This document shows positions 60,603 to 64,000 of a DNA stretch of 64,000 nt, piece after piece. A program made the translations under genes and the position numbers. Below the pieces are notes generated by a model. It was given only the letters and a program-made list of their open reading frames with translations, was not told the DNA's origin and did not search any database. Source of the stretch: Desulfosporosinus sp. FKB (GTDB lineage Bacteria > Bacillota > Desulfitobacteriia > Desulfitobacteriales > Desulfitobacteriaceae). The stretch lies in contig NZ_NADJ01000037.1 of the NCBI RefSeq assembly GCF_002196705.1, forward strand, positions 186,001 to 250,000, written 5' to 3'. Every line of letters starts with the position of its first letter. The first letter of the stretch is position 1.

Positions 60603-61599
60603 TCTGATTGAAAACGAAGTCACAAAAATGATTGCTAAGAAGCGGCTTATGTTTGTCTTGGCCATTTTGGTTATCTTGATCTCCGTCTTCGCTTATGGGC
60701 AAAACCGAACTTTAGCAAGGACCAAGGCGCAGCTCACACAGCGCATGGGGATTACGGCAACGACTGACTGGCACAAACTGGCAGAACAGCAGTTGATTGA
60801 CATGAAAGGCAGGCTGGACAGCCCCTACATGGATGCTAAAAGCCAATCTTCTCTGACTGTCAAAATGCAGCAGCTGCAATATGATCTTGACAACAATATC
60901 AACCCATTGGATCAGTCAGCAGCAAAATTTACAGCCACTTTCATGGAACAGTCTATCTTCTTGTTTCTACCCTTGCTTATTGTCATATTGGCCGCAGATA
61001 TGGTGTCTGGAGAATCCTCCAGCGGGACGATCAAACTTCTCCTTGTCCGAAACATCCCCAGGTGGAAAATCCTCCTAAGCAAATATCTGGCTTTAATTAT
61101 TCTGGAAGTGGTAGTGATCTTCTGTGCCTTTCTGCTCTCCGCCCTCATCTCCGGCTTCTTCTTCGGCTTTGGAGGCTGGATGGCGCCGGTCGCGACCGGG
61201 TTTAGGGTCCTGGCAGGGAAATTGGACGCTTCCGGCGTTTTCAATGTTCCGGAGTGGCAGTTCTCGCTCATGGTCTACTCTCTGGCTTTCTTTGTAGCAG
61301 TCGTTGTGGGCAGTATCTCCTTTATGATTTCCGTCCTTGTCAAGAGCACGGCTGCTTCAATAGGGATTATCTTAGCCACCCTTATCGCTGGGAATTTCAT
61401 TAGTTTTTTCCTGTCCGACTGGACGCTCACACATTACCTGTTCATGGTCAATCTGCGCCTCACCGATTATTTGTCAGGAGCAGTCCAGCCAGTTGACGGC
61501 ATGAACATGCTCTTCTCGGTTACGGTACTCATCGTCTGGGCGCTGGTTTCTACTATCGTGAGTTTTGTTTACTTTACCAAAAAAGACATCCTTGTCTAG
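60586..61599 (+). CDS. ABC-2 type transporter permease
   Basis: A 337-residue permease. One N-terminal helix, a 90-residue extracytoplasmic loop rich in Gln and Lys, then five helices (SIFLFLPLLIVILAADMVSG with the EXXSGTIK-like coupling segment ESSSGTIKLLL). This is the BcrB/NatB layout. It starts at GTG 60586, or at TTG 60595, whose spacing to AGAAGGTG is better. It works with the ATPase just upstream, probably to export a peptide or lipid-linked compound. Confidence 0.9.
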   Translation: MIKLYSLIENEVTKMIAKKRLMFVLAILVILISVFAYGQNRTLARTKAQLTQRMGITATTDWHKLAEQQLIDMKGRLDSPYMDAKSQSSLTVKMQQLQYDLDNNINPLDQSAAKFTATFMEQSIFLFLPLLIVILAADMVSGESSSGTIKLLLVRNIPRWKILLSKYLALIILEVVVIFCAFLLSALISGFFFGFGGWMAPVATGFRVLAGKLDASGVFNVPEWQFSLMVYSLAFFVAVVVGSISFMISVLVKSTAASIGIILATLIAGNFISFFLSDWTLTHYLFMVNLRLTDYLSGAVQPVDGMNMLFSVTVLIVWALVSTIVSFVYFTKKDILV

Positions 61600-61629
61600 T
61601 CTAAATCGCAGATGCTGGGAGAAATTAGC

Positions 61630-62442
61630 ATGCTTAAGAAGACTATCTGGTACTCCGTTTTCACAGTAGCCATCGCCGGAATTGTCGTATTGGCTGGAGG
61701 CTTCTATCAAGCACTCAAGGTCACGACGGAAAGTAGCCCCTACCAGCCAGCAAAAGTCATCATGGCCCAAACTTCTGGAAGCTCAACCGAAGCGGAGCTT
61801 AAGAACACCAATTCACTCCAGCTCCTCATTCTTGGTGACTCTATTGCCAAAGGAACCGGTGATGAAAAAGGCAAGGGCTTCTCCACCGACCTGCCACAAG
61901 CAATTAAGACTGACACTCCCAAAGATATCTTAGTTACTGATGCAGGAATAAACGGGTTGGAAAGCCAGGGTCTGCTGGCACAGCTTCAGAACGGGAGCCT
62001 GAACAAACCCTTGGCAGGAGCGAATTTCATCTTGATCTCCATCGGCGGCAATGATCTAAGAACGATTCTCTCCTTAAATCCCCAGGCCCAAGAAGATGAA
62101 TTCAAAATCAAACAGGACAGTTACCTAAGCAATTTAAAACAAGTGCTCACGATTCTCCGAAGTTCAAATCCTAACGCCTATATCGTTTTTCTCGGTCTTT
62201 ACAATCCGTATGAAAAAACGACCACCGAGGAAGAGGTCAGCCTATGGCAGGAGTGGAATTACAACACAGAGCAACTCATCGAAAGCAACCCCAAAGCCAT
62301 TTGCATTCCAAGCGACGACTTGATGAAATTCAACCTCGGTAAATATCTCGCTCCGGACGGCCTCCATCCCAATTCCGCCGGATATCTGGCCCTTTCCGAC
62401 AGAATCCGCAAGTCACTCGGAGGCGTCATCGCGGGAATGTAA
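61630..62442 (+). CDS. SGNH/GDSL hydrolase, membrane-anchored
   Basis: A protein of about 270 residues with an N-terminal membrane anchor (TIWYSVFTVAIAGIVVLAGG) and an extracytoplasmic SGNH domain. Block I is LLILGDSIAKGTG, block II contains INGLES, block III is ISIGGNDLR and block V is DGLHPNSAGY. Ser, Gly, Asn and His are all present, so it should be an active esterase or lipase. It starts 30 bases after the permease stop and has the same GC-rich codon use, so it belongs to the same cassette. Confidence 0.88.
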   Translation: MLKKTIWYSVFTVAIAGIVVLAGGFYQALKVTTESSPYQPAKVIMAQTSGSSTEAELKNTNSLQLLILGDSIAKGTGDEKGKGFSTDLPQAIKTDTPKDILVTDAGINGLESQGLLAQLQNGSLNKPLAGANFILISIGGNDLRTILSLNPQAQEDEFKIKQDSYLSNLKQVLTILRSSNPNAYIVFLGLYNPYEKTTTEEEVSLWQEWNYNTEQLIESNPKAICIPSDDLMKFNLGKYLAPDGLHPNSAGYLALSDRIRKSLGGVIAGM

Positions 62443-62483
62443 ACAAGGCGTAATTTTTTGCTAACGATTGAGGTATCCTGCTT

Positions 62484-63656
62484 TTAGGCTACAACTACAC
62501 AGTTTCTTCCACGGCCTTTTCCTTCATATAGCGCATTGTCGGCTTTCTTTATGATATCATCAATTATTTGATAATCTTGACTATCAGTAATCCCAAATGT
62601 CATAGTAATAGAAACTTCACTCCCATTATATTCGATAATTTGTTCTCCAATTATTTTCTTGATTCGATTCATCAATGTATATGCGCCATCGACGTCGGTT
62701 TCTGGAAGTAAGAGTAAAAATTCCTCTCCACCCCACCGGGATACAAAATCTTGTTCTCGCACACTATCCATAAGGCTTTTTGATATCATTTGAAGAACAT
62801 AATCTCCGCAGTCATGTCCATAGGTGTCATTAATCTTCTTAAAATAATCGACGTCCGCAATAACAAGTGAAAATTTCTTTTTTTTAGGTCTTTTGAACTC
62901 GCTTTCTATTTTCTCCATAATGTATCTTCTGTTATATAGCCCAGTTAAGGGATCTGAACTGGATGTCCACTCCAATCTCTCCATCTTATATTGCATTGAT
63001 ATTATTCGAGATGCTGATGATATCCCGCTAAATACAAACACATATCCCAAGATAATAAATACTAAAAGCAAAAGCATGTTCAATGTATAGTCTAGGCTTT
63101 TTAAACCTTTAATCGATGTCGTATAATTGTTAATTAACAATAAAAACGCAAAGAGTGGGTAAAGAGACATAAAACCTATAGTTTTATTAGATACTTTATC
63201 AAAAATCTCTTTGTATGGACTGCTTATAAAATAATAAGTGGTTAATAACAGCATTACTTGCAAACATTCTCGAAGGAAATATATAAGAGCAAGATTATAT
63301 TTAATTTCGTTAATACCCGTAAACATTTCTGCGATTTTAACAGAGACAACCAAGCAAATTGTCGAGAACATCCAAATACTAAACATCGCAAATATCTTTT
63401 TTGATATTGATTCATTAAATACGATACAAATATATACTAAATACAAACAGGAAATTAAATATAATACATATTCTAGTAGCACTGAATTGTGAATATATTT
63501 TTCCGCAAGAATATTAGTTATGTACGCACAAATAGTAGTTATGATAAAAGCATTTATGCAGAATATTATTGACTTTTTCCTAGAAAGCAAGATATGTGTT
63601 GTTAAAGTGTTAAATACCGCAATAAAAAACAAGTATAATGCTGAAGAGAATATCAA
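62484..63656 (-). CDS. Diguanylate cyclase (GGDEF) with membrane sensor domain
   Basis: A 390-residue protein. Residues 1-215 form six or seven membrane helices without a known sensor signature. Residues 230-390 are a GGDEF domain: DPLTGLYNRRYIMEKIE, VIADVDYFKKINDTYGHDCG, the active site RWGGEEFLLLLPE (GGEEF) and KADNALYEGKGRGRNCV. It should make cyclic di-GMP. No RxxD inhibitory site is visible five residues before GGEEF. It is very AT-rich compared with the cassette before it. Confidence 0.92.
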   Translation of the reverse strand: MIFSSALYLFFIAVFNTLTTHILLSRKKSIIFCINAFIITTICAYITNILAEKYIHNSVLLEYVLYLISCLYLVYICIVFNESISKKIFAMFSIWMFSTICLVVSVKIAEMFTGINEIKYNLALIYFLRECLQVMLLLTTYYFISSPYKEIFDKVSNKTIGFMSLYPLFAFLLLINNYTTSIKGLKSLDYTLNMLLLLVFIILGYVFVFSGISSASRIISMQYKMERLEWTSSSDPLTGLYNRRYIMEKIESEFKRPKKKKFSLVIADVDYFKKINDTYGHDCGDYVLQMISKSLMDSVREQDFVSRWGGEEFLLLLPETDVDGAYTLMNRIKKIIGEQIIEYNGSEVSITMTFGITDSQDYQIIDDIIKKADNALYEGKGRGRNCVVVA

Positions 63657-63889
63657 CTCAATCCCCCTCTAGTATTCTTAGTATTGCAAACAATACTGCA
63701 TTCTACATATTTCTTCCATATCCTCTTTCAATGAAAAAATAATCTGTTTTAAAAAAAGCTAGCCCGCTTAAATAACGATCTAGCCGCGATTATATTCCTC
63801 AACCACTCTGTGTAATTTGTCAAATACTATGTGTTGAACCAGTATATCTTTGAACGTGTGGAATTGATCTACATATCAATTAAGAAATA

Positions 63890-64000
63890 CAGCATTTAAC
63901 GGTTGACTTTAACTGTTCTAATTCAAACGGCTTAGATATCAACCCCTGATACAATGATTCCTCAGGAAAAATTCTATTATCCGGTAAGGAAGCCGTCATA
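63890..64000 (-). CDS. Receiver-domain protein, C-terminal end (gene continues beyond window)
   Basis: A frame open to base 64000 reads TASLPDNRIFPEESLYQGLI, SKPFELEQLKSTVKCCIS and stops at 63890. GLISKPFELEQL matches helix 5 of a CheY-type receiver with the conserved Lys-Pro. It is either a single-domain regulator or the end of a hybrid kinase. The 230-base gap to the GGDEF gene holds nothing identifiable besides a weak CTAG-type hairpin near 63755-63785. Confidence 0.65.

Overview
The window looks like a chromosomal segment of a low-GC, endospore-forming, anaerobic Firmicute, most like Desulfosporosinus/Desulfitobacterium (inference). The support is an orphan GerA-type germination permease, a spore-type GH18 remnant, many iron-sulfur oxidoreductases, a CoA-linked fatty-acid operon under a sigma-54 activator, an FmdE protein, CooT-type nickel proteins and a cobalamin riboswitch. 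Most genes are on the minus strand. I saw no rRNA, tRNA, CRISPR array, intact insertion sequence or prophage.

Layout. 1-6.0 kb: a nickel/cobalt locus, read right to left: CooT2-NicT, DUF3842-CooT1, a CbiM/NikM-type ECF protein carrying a one-base frameshift, then a metal/siderophore-type binding lipoprotein, a methyltransferase and FmdE. Each of these four segments is preceded by the same roughly 50-nt hairpin ending in a U-tract, a candidate metal-responsive RNA leader. 6-9 kb: an MFS remnant, a DUF3795 protein and a zeta-toxin-like kinase with a small basic partner. 9.5-13.5 kb: an ammonium circuit of Amt, a NarL-type regulator and an Amt-histidine kinase fusion. 14-22.6 kb: acetyltransferases, AdaA, a CCG-domain protein, an IS remnant, and a redox cluster (aldo/keto reductase, nitroreductase, flavodoxin-like protein, tautomerase, Cys-rich 51-residue protein, DsrE, TetR). 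22.6-29.6 kb: GerAB permease, a broken ABC-F resistance gene whose attenuator leader peptide is intact, MgtC, PhzF, several gene remnants, a QueG-like protein and MarR around a 50-bp perfect palindrome.

29.9-38.7 kb: a cobalamin riboswitch followed by EcfA-EcfT-EcfS-UbiD-HyuA-HyuB, which places a hydantoinase/oxoprolinase-type enzyme and a prFMN-type decarboxylase under B12 control beside an ECF transporter. 38.7-49 kb: deformylase paralog, DUF523, YdeI-like protein, a MerR/amidohydrolase pair with a 19-bp-spacer promoter, a GNAT and an MFS gene sharing one conserved attenuator, PhzF, an Fe-S protein, MarR, and a chimeric PH-domain/GNAT pseudogene. 49.4-57.1 kb: acyl-CoA dehydrogenase, thiolase, CoA-transferase and 3-hydroxyacyl-CoA dehydrogenase behind a -24/-12 promoter, with phased upstream sites and the CBS-PAS-AAA-Fis activator gene. 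57.5-64 kb: GH18 fragment, Rrf2, a flavin split-barrel protein with a small ferredoxin, a GC-richer ABC transporter/SGNH hydrolase cassette, a GGDEF cyclase and the end of a receiver-domain gene.

Gene remnants are numerous (MFS, IS, ABC-F, response regulator, aldo/keto reductase, PH/GNAT, GH18), and degenerate intergenic repeats recur, so the segment has been repeatedly rearranged. Functional names come from recognising motifs by eye; no database search was run.
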